From: Bos javanicus
Taxonomy: Eukaryota; Chordata; Mammalia; Artiodactyla; Bovidae
Reading direction: 5' to 3'
NCBI RefSeq assembly: GCF_032452875.1
Contig: NC_083875.1
Span: 80,746,178-80,810,177, forward strand
DNA length: 64,000 nucleotides
In this document: in pieces, positions 12,090 to 23,960 of the stretch
How the letters are laid out: every line of letters starts with the position of its first letter
Numbering within the stretch: position 1 is the first letter of the stretch
Program-made: the position numbers and the translations under genes
Notes under the pieces: generated by a model
What the model saw: the letters and a program-made list of their open reading frames with translations, nothing else
What the model was told of the DNA's origin: nothing
The model's database searches: none

Positions 12090-12560
12090 AATCTGTCTTC
12101 TATTGGTGCTATAACAAACTGTCACAAATTTAATGGCTAAAAACAACACAAACATTATCTTATGGTTCTGTAGGTCAGAAATCTGAAATGAATCTCATGA
12201 AGTTAATAATAAGGTTTCATTTAGTTGGTGGAGGAGAGATTCTATTTCCTTCCCTTTTTCAGCTTCTAGAAACTGTAGGCATTCCTTGGCTCATAGCCCC
12301 ACCTCCTTCTATCTTCAAAGCCAGCAATTGGATTATTTCAACCTCCTTTTCAGACTCTCTCCCTCCTGCCTCCTCTCTCACTTATAAAGACCATTGTGAT
12401 TATATTGGACCCATCTGGATAATCCTGGATAATCTCTCCATCTCAAAATCCTTAACTTAATCACATCTACAAAGTCCCTTTTTCCATCTAAGGTAAATAG
12501 TAACACATTCTGAGATTAGGATGAGAATATCTTGGCTATCTTTTATGTATCTATCACAGG
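12090..12560 (-). mobile_element. MaLR (MST/MLT1-type) LTR fragment
   Basis: On the plus strand it reads …gctataacaaactgtcacaa…ggctaaaaacaaca…gttctgtaggtcagaaatc…cttaacttaatcac…cattctgagattaggatgag, the reverse complement of the classic mammalian MaLR LTR (…ataaatttctgtt…ttgttatagcagcc). Diverged and without internal sequence; probably a solo LTR. Confidence 0.7.
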
Positions 12561-13557
12561 TACATAAAGTAAAACACACATCCTGACAAAGCACTACTCT
12601 AAAATACAGGTTTTAGTATGCTAAATTTATTCTTTGTTACCTGAATTGAATTAGTTCTACTGTCTAATTTGTTTTCAATAGAAGGAAAATAGGAATGTGC
12701 TAACTTTCAAAGCTGTTTAATGAGTTACCCAAGTGGCTCCAAAGTAATGCTATGGTCTTCAAGGATTTAGGATTTTTTTTTTTAAGTTCACAGTGGTAAG
12801 TGGACTGAAGGTGATATTCTTTGTTGTGATTTCCAATTTTGGTACATAAGAACAAAGTGAACAACCTAGCACTTTTGGAGAACTCTGTTTATGGAAATAA
12901 TTAAAAAAGTGAGAATGTCAGTGTCAAGGAACTGGTTGGTTATTACAGATATTTGTCTCTGACTCATCTCATTCCATTTAATTATGAAAGAACAACTTTC
13001 AGAAGTTCAGTGGATAGTGGGATTTACAGAATGTTCCTCCAATAAAGTAACAGAAACACTGGCAAAATTTGTCAAAATCAACATTTTCATAACCCTGGAA
13101 ATTAACCAAAGGCTGCAAGAATCTAATGAGGGTTTTTTCAAGAAAAACTGAAAAACATTATTAAGAACAGCAGAGATTGTGTTATTTTTAATTTGACTTA
13201 CTGTCATTCCCTTCTCCCCAGCTCCACAGTAGCCTTAAAACCAACAGAGCACAACCATGGTGGCAGCTGTGAAGAGGCTGTGAATGAGACATCCACAGTG
13301 GACTCTGAAAAGCTCTGACATATTCCCAAGATCTACAAGGCTGTAAATATGTAGAGCCTGTAGGGTTGTGCTCATGACCAAGAAAGACCTGAGGGAACCC
13401 CACACTCTCACTCTGGCTGATCTTGAAGCTGTACATAAGCAGGAAGTGAAGGCTAAGACAGAGCTATAAAAATATTGGGACATCATTGGTATACCCCAAC
13501 ACAAACACTTTGAAAAGAATGGAAGATTTATTGGTTAAAAGGCTCTAAGGAGTCTCT
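12561..13557. other. Unique intergenic DNA
   Basis: No gene recognised. Overlapping minus-strand frames at 13188-13504 are short and share no known domain. Confidence 0.45.
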
Positions 13558-13870
13558 AGGGAAATCTCTGCTGCTGCTGCTGCTGCTGCTGCTGCTAAGT
13601 CGCTTCAGTCGTGTCCGACTCTGTGCAACCCCATAGACGGCAGCCCACCAGGCTCCCTTGTCCCTGGGATTCTCCAGGCAAGATCACTGGAGTGGGTTGC
13701 CATTTCCTTCTCCAATGCAGGAAAGTGGAAAGTGAAAGTAGGAAGTCACTTGGTCGTGTCCGACTCTCAGTGACCCCTTGGACTGCAGCCTACCAGCCTC
13801 CTCCATCCATGGGATTTTCCAGGCAAGAGTACTGGAGTGGGGTGCCATTGCCTTCTCCAGGGAAATCTCT
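13558..13870 (-). mobile_element. Bov-A2-type SINE with (GCT)9 tail and perfect TSD
   Basis: Two BovA-like monomers, each with a gtcgtgtccgactc…-type end (at about 13608 and 13756), lie head to tail without a tRNA head, the Bov-A2 layout. The 3' side carries nine GCT units (13570-13596), a common microsatellite of these elements. The 12-bp repeat agggaaatctct at 13558-13569 and 13859-13870 is a perfect target-site duplication. Confidence 0.9.
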
Positions 13871-14075
13871 AACCAATCATTATCCAACCACTAAGCTAAC
13901 TGAGCAAAGACTTGAGTGACTGCACACTACAAAGAATGCAAATTTTACAGAATTAGTCTAGGAAATTACTTACTTACTGAAGCAAGTAAGCAGCATCAGT
14001 AACAACAAAGCAATAAGACAGCGTGGGTTGGGATGGGGGTAATCTGATTTTTAGAGTTGCCACATTATATTATTT

Positions 14076-14432
14076 AAAATGTTCAGGGGCTTCCCTGGTG
14101 GCCCAGTGGTTAAGAATCTGCCTGCAAATGCAGGGGACACAGGTTAGATCCCTGCTCTGGGAAGGTCCCACATGTCAAGGAGCAACTAAGTCTGTATGCC
14201 ACAACTACTGAGCTCGTGCTCTAGAACCTGTGAACTGCAGCTACTGAGCTACTATTAAAGTCTGTAAGCCTAGAGTCCATTCTCTGTAACAAGAGAAGCC
14301 ACTTCAATGAGAAGCCCATCAAGCACAATGAAGAGTAGCCCCTGCTCAGCACAACTAGAGGAAGCCCATGGACAGCAATGAAAACCCACCACTCTCATAA
14401 AACAAATTCTAAAAATAAAATAAAATGTTCAG
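14076..14432 (+). mobile_element. CHR-type tRNA-derived SINE with TSD
   Basis: Starts with ggcttccctggtggcccagt (tRNA-like A-box region), then cacaggttagatccctg (B-box region), then the CHR body (gccacaactactgagc, gagaagcc…) and an A-rich tail. The repeat aaaatgttcag at 14076-14086 and 14422-14432 is a perfect 11-bp target-site duplication. Confidence 0.85.
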
Positions 14433-16157
14433 TTTTCAACAAGTTATAAGACATGCAAAGAAAGACAAAAGTTTGGTCTACATTGGAGGGTGGGAAGCAG
14501 GGGAAAACAAACCATAGAATGTGCATTTGAGGAGACCCAGATGTTTGACTCACTTGACAAAGACTTTAAATGAACTATTGTAACTATGTTCAAAGAACTA
14601 AAAGAAATCATGTCTAAAGAATTAAAGGAATGTTGGACAACAATGTCTCACAAAGCAGAAATATCAGCAAAGATAAATTACATTAAAAAGTACCAAATAG
14701 AAATTCTTGTTTTGAAAACTAAATAACAGAAATGGAAAAAGTCCTAAAGAGACTCAACAGCAAAGATAAACTGGAAAAAAAAGATCAGAGAACTTGAAGA
14801 CAGGTCCATTGAGATTATCTTGTCTAATGAATAGAAATAAAAAGAATGAGTAAAAATAACTGAGCCTCAGAAACCTGTAGGATATCACTGAGTATACCAA
14901 TATATGTATAATGGTAGTCCCAGAAGGAGCTGAAAGAAAAGGAGAAATAGATGGAATATCTGAAGAAATATAGTCAAAAATTTCTCAAACTTGATGAAAA
15001 GAATAGTTTTCAAGAAGCTCAAAACCCCAAGATAAGCACAAATATATTTGTACCTATACACATCATAATCAAACTGCCAAAAGTCAAAGAAAATCTTAAA
15101 AGCAGCAATTCCTTCTATGAGGTCAGTATTAAACTGATACTAAGGTTACACAAAGACATCAGAAGAAAACTATAGGCCAATATCTGTTATGAATATAGAT
15201 GCCAAAATCCTCAACAACTAGCAAACTGAATCCATGAACACATTAAAAAGGATTATACATTATGACTAAGTAAAATTTATCTCAGGATGCAAGGTTTGTT
15301 TGACATCTGAAAAATTAGTTTTATCAATAGAATAAAGAACAAAAGCCACATGATCATCTGAATAGATGAAGGACAAGCATTTGAGAAAAATCCAGCAGGT
15401 TTCAATGATAAAACACTGGACACACCAGGAATAGAAGAAAACTTCCCCAACCTGAGAAAGGCCATCCATGAAAAGTGCAGAATTAGCATCATGTTTAATG
15501 TATATGTTCTGAATGTTTTCTTCTAAGATCAGGAGCAAGAGAAGAATATCTGTTCTTACCACATGTAGTTAATATTGTATTAGAGGTTCTAGCCCAGACA
15601 ATTAGGCCAGAAAAAGAAATAAAGTCCATCTAGACTGGAGAAAAGTAAACCCATTTATACTGATAGAAAGTATAATCTTGACTATATAAAATCCTAAATA
15701 ATCCACAAAAATAGCATTTCATTGGGGTTGCAAGTTATAATGTCAATGTGAAAAAAGTCAATTGTATTTTTCTTTAGTATCAATGAACATTCTGAAAATG
15801 AAACATGAAGTTGAGAAAATAATTCCACTTTACAATAGCATTAAAAATAAAATGCTTAGTAATAAATTCAACAACAGAATTTACACACCAAAATATGCAA
15901 ATTTATTAAAATAAATTAAGAAATCTAAATAAATGAAAAGACACACATGTTCATGGATCAGAAGACTTAATACTGTTAAAACGGGAATATGCCCCCAAAC
16001 TGATCTACTGATTCAGTACAATTCTTATAAAATACCAACTGACTTTGTTTTAAAAGAAATTGACAGATTTTTAAAATTTAATGGAAATGTAAGGAATCCA
16101 AAATAGCCAAAAACAATATTGAGAAGGCAAAGGTTGAGAGATTCCAGAACTTAGTAT

Positions 16158-16372
16158 TATTGTTGTTTTAGTTACTAAGCCTTGTCTGACTCTTTTGCAA
16201 CCCCATGGACTGTAGCCTGCCAGCTCCTCTGTCCATGGGATTTCCCAGACAAGAATACTGGAGTGGGTTGCCATTTCCTCCTCCACAGGATCTTCTTGAC
16301 CCAGGGATTGAACCTGAGTCTCCTGCATTGGCAAGAGGTTTCTTTATCACTGAGCCACCAGGGAAGCCTGGT
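16158..16372 (-). mobile_element. Bov-tA SINE
   Basis: The minus strand begins with the tRNA-Glu-like head (caggcttccctggtggctca at its 5' end near 16370) and continues into the BovA body with aaccccatggactgtagcct as its complement near 16200. Inserted in the old L1. Confidence 0.85.
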
Positions 16373-17232
16373 GTAGTAATCTGTAGTAATCAAGACATAA
16401 CAAAGGACATATAGATTAATGGAATAGAATTCAGGGTCCAAAAATAATCTCTTATATATTTATAGTCAATTGATTTTCTACAAATGTTCCAAGATAACAC
16501 AATGGAGGAAATAATAGTCTTTCAACAAATGGTACAATATCCTTTGTAAAAGATTGGAGATGGATCCCTACCTCACACTACACACAAAACATAAATCAAA
16601 AAGGGACCGTATACTAAACATCTAAAGTAATAGCTAAAACTATTAAAACTTTTACAAGGAAACAAAGTTAATCTAATGAGTTTGGGTTAGGTAATAGTTT
16701 CTTAGATATTACAACAATATGAAAAAAAATGGACTTAAATTTTTAAAACTTTTGTGCTGTGAATAATAATATAAAAAGATTGAAAAGACTACTCACAGGA
16801 TGGGAGAAAATATTTGTAAATCTAGGTACAAGGGACTTGTACTCAGAATATATAAAGAATTCATAACTCAACAATGATAAATAATCCAATTTAAAAATAG
16901 GCAAAGGATTTGAATGGATATTTTCCAAAGAAGGTACAAAAATGATCAATACACATGAGAAAAGATGCTTGATATCACTAGTCACTGGGGAAATTAAATT
17001 AGAATCACAGTAAGATTCCACATACCATTAGCATGACTGAAATAAAAAAGACATAATAGCAAATGACAATGAGGATGTACGTAAATGGAACTATCTAAAT
17101 CACTGGTCTAAATGTTAAGTGGTACAACTCATTTAGAAAACAATTTGACAGTTCCTTAAAAAGCTAAGCATAGAGTTACCATTTGAGTTAAACATAGAGT
17201 TACCATTTCCACTCCACTTATCACCCAAGACA

Positions 17233-17372
17233 AGTGAAAATATATATTCACACAAAAATGGATCTTCCCAACCCAGGAATCGAACCGGGGTCTCCTGACT
17301 TGCAGGAGGATTCTTTACCAACTGAGCCATCAGGGAAGCCCATAGTGAAAATTTATATTCACACAAAAAATG
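17233..17372 (-). mobile_element. tRNA-head-only SINE piece flanked by a long direct repeat
   Basis: Bases 17261-17343 read, on the minus strand, as only the tRNA-Glu-like head of Bov-tA: A box within atggctcagttggtaaagaa, B box ggttcgattcc. There is no BovA body and no A tail. The host L1 sequence is duplicated on either side (17233-17260 and 17344-17372), nearly identical over about 28 bp. The insert is intact through the internal Pol III promoter boxes. Confidence 0.75.
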
Positions 17373-17793
17373 TGTATGTGAATGCTCATAGCAAGATTTG
17401 TAATAGCCCAAAAGTGAAAAGGAAACAACCCAAATGTCTAAATGATGAATGGGTAAACAAAATTGGGTATATGTATATAATGAAAGAAGTAGACAGACAC
17501 AAAAGGTCACATATAATATGATTCCATTTGTGTGAAAAGTCAATAACATGTAAATATATTGAATCAGAAAGTATATTAGTGATTCCTTAGGACCAGATAG
17601 AAAGGGAGTGTTGGGGCAAATAAGGAATGACTGCTACTGGGTACTGGGTTCCTTTTTAGGGTAATGAAAGTTCTAAAATGAGATAGTGATGATGATTGCA
17701 CGATTCAGTGAATACTAAAAGCCACTAAACTGTATAGTTTGAATAGGTGAATTCATGATATGTAAATTGTCTTAATAAAGCTATTTATATATA

Positions 17794-17817
17794 TGTTTCA
17801 TATATATATATGAAACA
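17794..17817. repeat. 24-bp perfect AT palindrome
   Basis: tgtttca, ten bases of alternating TA, then tgaaaca form an exact inverted repeat just after the L1 end. A (TA)n microsatellite core explains most of it. Confidence 0.9.
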
Positions 17818-17879
17818 ATGTATTTTACTGAGAAATGTATATACATATATATTGGAAAAATACCAGGTACAAGGAGCTT

Positions 17880-18040
17880 CTTAGCTAGCGTTTCAACTCA
17901 ACCATCAATCTTACCTGAAACCTTAGGGCAATCAGTTTTTCTCTCTTGGACTCAGTTTTCTTATCTGAAAAATGGGCTACTAGTAACATCCATTCTTCAG
18001 GTCATACAGAGTTGCTATGAGGCTTGAATGAGATTATTAG
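17880..18040 (+). repeat. MIR SINE fragment
   Basis: Core phrases ctcagttttcttatctgaaa / aatgggcta… / gttgctatgaggcttgaatg match the MIR core and 3' part as recalled. Confidence 0.6.
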
Positions 18041-18104
18041 GGCGGAAGCAATGGTCAACTAGGTAGAGTTGGACACCACATAATGTTTTTAGGTGTATCT
18101 TAGA

Positions 18105-18290
18105 CTGTAGAGTGTCGAGGTCAAGAACATGAAATCTAGGGCCAGGCCGCCTGTGTTTACTGACTCACAATGATAAAGAGCAAGTAACTTTACCTTTGAA
18201 TGTGTGGTCTTCTGTAAAATGGAATCACAGTAGGGCTGCTTTCACAAGCTTGTTACAACAAAGAAATGAATTAATAAAACACATACAGAC
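18105..18290 (+). repeat. MIR SINE fragment
   Basis: aagaacatgaaatctagggc…cgcctgtgtttactgac…caagtaactttacctttgaa…tctgtaaaatggaatcacag follows the MIR order. Confidence 0.65.
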
Positions 18291-19999
18291 TTACAAACAG
18301 TGAAATTCAGTGGACTATGGGATGGATATGGATTCTGAGAATGTACTGCTCAATCTCTGAGTGTTAGAAGGAAGAAGAGGGAGGGAGAGGAGTGATAAGA
18401 AGATGTTGGAGGGACCGAGAGAGAAAGCTATTACGTCAAATTGACATCATTTGAGATTATGAAACAAACTGTGATGGTGAGGAGTGACTTCAGTACATTA
18501 ATATCATTCATTAATCAGCTATAGACATTTCTAGCAAAGAGAAGGAAAGTACTTCTTTGTCCATATCCTAGATTATTCCATGTTACCATATTGTTAAAAA
18601 CAATGGTAAGAAGTATAAGAAAAAACTAGTCAAATAGCTTTGTTCTCATGTGACTTTGCAAATGTCATTCCTGAGAAAATCTGGAGGTTATAAAGAAACC
18701 ATTCACTCATTTGAAGCTACTCATTAGGCACCTAGGTGGGCTGCTGAGGAGTAAGATGACTTTAACTTGTGGGCCCTAAGGCAGATGTCCAAAATGAAGT
18801 TTCTTGACTCTCCTCCTAGAAGGATAAACTCACCAAGACCAGTTTAATGTTTCCTATGTTGTCTGGAATATAATGGAATGAATGAATGCATTTTTCATCA
18901 TTGCTGGGAAATTTACATTTTCATATTGAACAGGCCCTTTCAGAACTCCATCTGTTTCTGCACATTTCATATCTTGAGCTAAGTGTTTAGTAAATGGGTC
19001 TTCAACAGAACAGCCTTTGCAGAGGAAGGCTAAAGCAGTCTCAGCCTCCACTTTGGAAGAGTTGAAGGTCCATTAACAGATACACGCATCATGGCATGAG
19101 GTAGAATGACACCAAAATCAACCCGAGGGTCTCAGAGAATCATGGAGAATTAGAAAGGAGAGCAAACTAGAAGAGGGAACTAGGGAGAGACCTAAGGAGA
19201 TGGCAGTGCGGCTGGGGAGAGGCATTCCTGGCAAGCATGGGATGCATGCAGACCCGAGATGCGGGGGGTAATTCTGTTTGCCTGATATGCAAGGAACATA
19301 TGAGGGAGGGATGAGAGGAAAGACTGAAAGATAACACAGTATTTAGCCATTCACCCAACCTCAGGTTGCAGTCTAAGAAGTTTGGAATTCATTTTTCAAT
19401 TTATGGGAGGATAGTTTTTAAAGTTTTAAACAGAAAAATATTGTGATTGGATCTATGCTTTAGAAAAACTTGTTCCCTTTAAGACACTTTCATTTGGAAA
19501 CGTTATTCTCAAATGAAGTGCCAGACACATTGTTGCTTCTGAGAAACTATTCAGTTTTGTCTTTATAGAGAAGGGAATCATCTGATTGTTTTCTTTTTCT
19601 ATTTGGCTCCCAGGACACAAAGTGCAAACTGCCATTTGATTTTTACTAGGTTAAATGCATGGCCTGTATTTCTGCAATGGCTTTCTCCTAGATCTTGATC
19701 TTCCATTCTCATGTCTGTGTGCCATGATTCTGACTTTTATCCTTTACATTTTCTCTTTCATGTTATGGATTCAGGAAACTTATTGCAAATCCTCTGGTTA
19801 AAACGAAGTAGAGATGTCTCATTTTACATCTGCATCTACCAGTACGTACATTGGCATATAGTTTGTGGGAAGGATTGGATAAGCATGCATTTGAACCCAG
19901 TACACCAGTGAGGCAATAGCAATGTATGATGAGATCTGAGTTGGAATCACAGCAACACAAATGGATGGTGTACAGTGTGAGTCCTTAGAAATGTCAATG
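18291..19999. other. Unique intergenic DNA
   Basis: No gene or confident repeat is seen across 1.7 kb. A purine-rich patch lies at 18366-18425. Confidence 0.45.
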
Positions 20000-22084
20000 T
20001 TAGTGAGAGTTCAGTTCAGTTCAGTTCAGTCGCTCAGTCGTGTCCGACTCTGTGACCCCATGAATTGCATCACGCCAGGCCTCCCTGTCCATCACCAACT
20101 CTCGGAGTTCACTCAGACTCACGTTCATTGAGTCAGTGATGCCATCCAGCCATCTCATCCTCTGTCGTCCCCTTCTCCTCCTGCCCCCAATCCCTCCCAG
20201 CATCAGAGTCTTTTCCAATGACTCAGCTCTTCGCATGAGGTGGCCAAAGTACTAGAGTTTCAGCTTTAGCATCATTTCTTCCAAAGAAATCTCAGGGCTG
20301 ATCTCCTTCAGAATGGACTGGTTGGATCTCCTTGCAATCCAAGGGTCTCTCAAGAGTCTTCTCCAACACCACAGTTCAAAAGCATCAATTCTTTGGCACT
20401 CAGCCTTCTTCACAGTCCAACTCTCACATCCATACATGACCACAGGAAAAACCATAGCCTTGACTAGACGGACCTTTGTTGGCAAAGTAATGTCTCTGCT
20501 TTTGAATATGCTATCTAGGTTGGTCATAACTTTCCTTCCAAGGAGTAAGCGTCTTTTAATTTCATGGCTGCAGTCACCATCTGCAGTGATTTTGGAACCC
20601 CAAAAAATAAGTCTGACACTGTTTCCCCATCTATTTCCAATGAGGTGATGGGACCGATGCCATGATCTTTGTTTTCTGAATGTTGAGCTTTAAGCCAACT
20701 TTTTCCACTCTCCACTTTGACTTTCATCAAGAAGCTTTTTAGTTCCTCTTCACTTTCTGCCATAAGGGTGGTGTCATCTGCATATCTGAGGTTATTGATA
20801 TTTCTCCCAGCAATCTTGATTCCAGCTTGTGTTTCATCCAGCCCAGCGTTTCTTATGATGTACCCTGCATATAAGTTAAATAAGCAGGGTGACAATATAC
20901 AGCCTTGACATACTCCTTTTCCTATTTGGAACCAGTCTGTTGTTCCATGTCCAATTCTAACTGTTGTTTTCTGAACTGCATACAGATTTCTCAAGAGGCA
21001 GGTCAGGTGGTCTGGTATTCCGAACATCTCCTTCAGAATTTTCTACAGTTTATTGTGATCCACACAGTCAAAGGCTTTGGCATCATCAATAAAGCAGAAA
21101 TAGACCTTTTTCTGGAACTCTCTTGCTTTTTCATGATCCAGCAGATGTTGGCAATTTGATCTCTAGTTCCTCTGCCTTTTCTAAAAGCAGCTTGAACATC
21201 TGGAAGTTCATGGTTCACGTATTGCTGAAGAGCATGGCTTGAAGAATTTTGAGCATTACTTTACTAGCATGTGAGATGAGTGCAATTGTGTGGTAGTTTG
21301 AGCATTCTTTGGCATTGCCTTTCTTTGGGATTGGAATGAAAACTGACCTTTTCCAGTCCTGTGGCGTCTGCTGAGTTTTCCAAATTTGCTGGCATATTGA
21401 GTGTAGCACTTTCACAGCATCATCTTTCAGGATTTGAAAGAGCTCAAATGGAATTCCATCACCTCCACTGGCTTTGTTCGTAGTGATGCTTTCTAAGCCC
21501 CACTTGACTTCACATTCCAGGATGTCTGTTGTCTGGCTCTAGGTGAATGATCACGCCATCATGATTATCTTGGTTGTGAAGATCTTTTTTGTACAGTTCT
21601 TCTGTGTATTCTTGCCACCTCTTCTTAATATCTTCTGCTTCTGTTAGGTCCATGCCATTTCTGTCCTTTATCGAGCCCATCTTTGCATGAAATGTTCCCT
21701 TGGTATCTCTAATTTTCTTGAAGAGATCTCTAGTCTTTCCCATTCTGTTGTTTTCCTCTATTTCTTTGCATTGATCGCTGAAGAAGACTTTCTTATCTCA
21801 TCTTGCTATTCTTTAGAACTCTGCATTCAGACGCTTTTTTCTTTCCTTTTCTCCTTTGCTTTTCGCTTCTCTTCTTTTCACAGCTATTTGTAAGTCCTCC
21901 CCAGACAGCCATTTTGCTTTTTTGCATTTCTTTTCCATGGGGATGATCTTGATCCCTGTCTCGTGCACAATGTCATGAACCTCATTCCATAGTTCATCAG
22001 GAACTCTATCTATCAGATCTAGGCCTTTAAATCTATTTCTGACTTCCACTGTATAATCATAAGGGATTTGATTTAGTGAGAGTT
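20000..22084 (-). mobile_element. 5'-truncated BovB LINE with perfect 12-bp TSD
   Basis: About 2.06 kb of BovB on the minus strand (22072 to 20012), from just after the endonuclease domain through the whole reverse transcriptase to the ACTGA-type tail (tcagttcagttcagttcagt on plus). YADD is encoded at 20773-20784. Several frameshifts and stops break the frame, so it is inactive. The direct repeat ttagtgagagtt at 20000-20011 and 22073-22084 proves insertion as a unit. The family is an RTE-clade LINE that also mobilises Bov-tA SINEs. Confidence 0.95.
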
Positions 22085-22867
22085 AGTGAATGCCAATGTT
22101 GGTGAGAGTCTTAGATGTGTGGTGTGGGCAGACCAAAAAGTCAAAGCTGCTTGATGTCATGAATCAAAGACCAGATGACTAGATTTCTTTGAGAATAGTG
22201 GCAGCCTTAATATAAGCAAAAATATATAAGAGGAAGAAAAGATTTTTATGTGAGGGTGATGAGGAGGATTCTAGAAATGTTGACTCAATTGGACACACCC
22301 AGTGGGCAGACAGAAGTGGGGGGTGGGGGGCAGTCATAAGGGCATCTAAGCTTGTGGCATAGCTTGGGAAATCACTTGCATAGAGATGGGAGTTGAGGGA
22401 ATGCAAGGTGGTGAAATTTCTGAAGAGGAGTGAATAATGAGTGAAAAGCAAAAAGCTAAAATTGGGGTCTTGGTCAATATTTACACTACAGGATGAGAGA
22501 ACTGAGAAGAATCAGAATAGTACACCCATAAGAGAACCAAAATGAACATGTGACAAGACAGGCAAGAGTGGAGACAGTAACAAGGAGGAATCTGTGATCA
22601 GTAAGAAAAACCACTGGATTTATTCATGAGCAAATCACTGATAACTTTTAAGAAAACTATTTCAGTCAAGTGATGAGGTAGGTAGAAGTCAACTTTGAGG
22701 ATTTAAGAAGTGATTGGACCTTGAGAAAGTAAAGTGTGTAGGTATAGACCAGTAGCTCTCAAACACAACCAGCAGGCTGGATTGAGTATGTGAGACACAT
22801 GGGCAGGTGAGTGACAAGAGTACTAAATCTTCACAAAAGCCACAGCGAGACAACCAGAATTCTGCAT
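22085..22867. other. Unique intergenic DNA
   Basis: No gene recognised. A G-rich run lies at 22318-22331. Confidence 0.45.
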
Positions 22868-22978
22868 CTGCAATGGGAACATGTCTCGTGTGTGCACATG
22901 TGAGCATGTGAGCATGTGTGTGTGCGCGCACATGTGGGAGTATTTTGTGTGTGCGTGCTTGCACATGTGTGTCTGGTG
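22868..22978 (+). repeat. Interrupted (TG)n microsatellite
   Basis: Alternating purine-pyrimidine DNA with repeated gtgtg/cgcgca/catgtg units. Confidence 0.85.
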
Positions 22979-23002
22979 GAAGGCAAAGGTTCTTTATTCA
23001 CC

Positions 23003-23065
23003 TGCTGTGCTGCAGTTCATGGGTGTGCAAAGAGTCAGACACGACTTAGCCAGTAAACAACATGA
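23003..23065 (+). mobile_element. BovA/BovB 3'-end fragment
   Basis: ttcatgggtgtgcaaagagtcagacacgac… is the terminal part of the BovA/BovB tail, severely truncated. Confidence 0.6.
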
Positions 23066-23154
23066 ACGTGCGTACATGGTCTCACTTTTATTAAGATGGA
23101 ATGTCATTCATAAAAGGCTACCTTATGGTTTCAAACGGTCCTGACTTTCTTGTT

Positions 23155-23775
23155 TTGAATGGCTTTATTTTTTAAAACAATTTTAGATTTGTAGAAAAAT
23201 TAAACAGATAATTTAATTTTACTCATATACCCACTCTCATAGTTTCCCTTCTTACTGACATCTTACATTTGTATTACATTTGTTGTAATCAATGAACCAA
23301 CATGGATAAATTATAGTCCATAGTTTATTTGAGCTTCCCAGGTGGCACTAATGGTAAAGAACCCACCTGCCAGTGCAGGGTAGGTGAAAGAGATGTGGAT
23401 TCAGTCTTTGGGTTGGGAAGATCCCATGAGGAAGGCATGCAACTCACTCCAATATTTTTACCTGGAGAATCCTATGGACAGAGGAGCTTGGCGAGCTACA
23501 GTCCATAGGGTTGCAAAGAGTTGGACATGACTTAGCAACTAAACAACAACAACAATAGTTTATTCAGATTTGCTTAGTTTTTGCCAAATGTTTTCTTTCT
23601 GTTTCAGGATCCCATCCAGGATATATTACATTTACTTGTCATGTATCCATAGGCTCCCCTTGGCTGTGACAGTTTCTCAGAGTCTCCCTGGTTTTGATGA
23701 CCTTGACAGTTCTGAGGGAGTACTGGTCAAGTATTTTGATGTTTTACTTTTAACATGGCAAAAAAAAAAAAATCT
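23155..23775 (-). mobile_element. Possible old L1 3' UTR split by a SINE
   Basis: Sequence such as aaaacaattttagatttgta…gaaaaattaaacagataatt…ttacatttgtcatg-like phrases recalls reverse-complement L1 3' UTRs of older subfamilies. The Bov-tA at 23330-23554 lies inside it. The family assignment is tentative. Confidence 0.35.
23320..23564 (+). mobile_element. Bov-tA SINE with TSD
   Basis: Begins with gagcttcccaggtggcacta and ends in the BovA tail with an ACA-rich 3' terminus. The repeat atagtttatt at 23320-23329 and 23555-23564 is a perfect 10-bp target-site duplication. Confidence 0.9.
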
Positions 23776-23829
23776 AACATAACACTTGCTAAACATTTTT
23801 TTCCATGTGATATCTCTTAGTACTCACAG

Positions 23830-23960
23830 TACTTCCTGTCTGTGTAGTATTATATTGTCATGATTCTGCAGGTGGGGAAACTGAGGCTTTTTCTTTCTCA
23901 TGAAACATTTAGCAAAGCTGAGTTGGGATAGGAAGTTGAGGACAGAAATGTACAATTTTA
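23830..23960 (-). repeat. Possible MIR fragment
   Basis: gattctgcaggtggggaaactgaggc… followed by tagcaaagctgagttgggat resembles the MIR reverse complement (…gatgaggaaactgaggc…). Confidence 0.45.

Larger units (their letters stand above)
14450..17790 (+). mobile_element. Old L1, ORF2 to 3' UTR, interrupted by two SINEs
   Basis: Fragments of L1 ORF2 in order include ggccaatatctgttatgaat near 15177, atagatgccaaaatcctcaa near 15196, the gataaataatccaatttaaa stretch near 16876, and a 3' end finishing with cttaataaagctat near 17771. Many stops and deletions are present. SINEs sit at 16158-16372 and 17261-17343. Sense strand is plus. Confidence 0.7.

Noticed and set aside
13188..13504. Overlapping minus-strand frames suggesting a small gene
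   Set aside because: Two frames of similar length overlap, neither with a recognisable domain; no splice or poly-A context.
17794..17817. AT palindrome as a possible cruciform or origin
   Set aside because: A (TA)n core at the end of an L1 explains it; no other structure supports a function.
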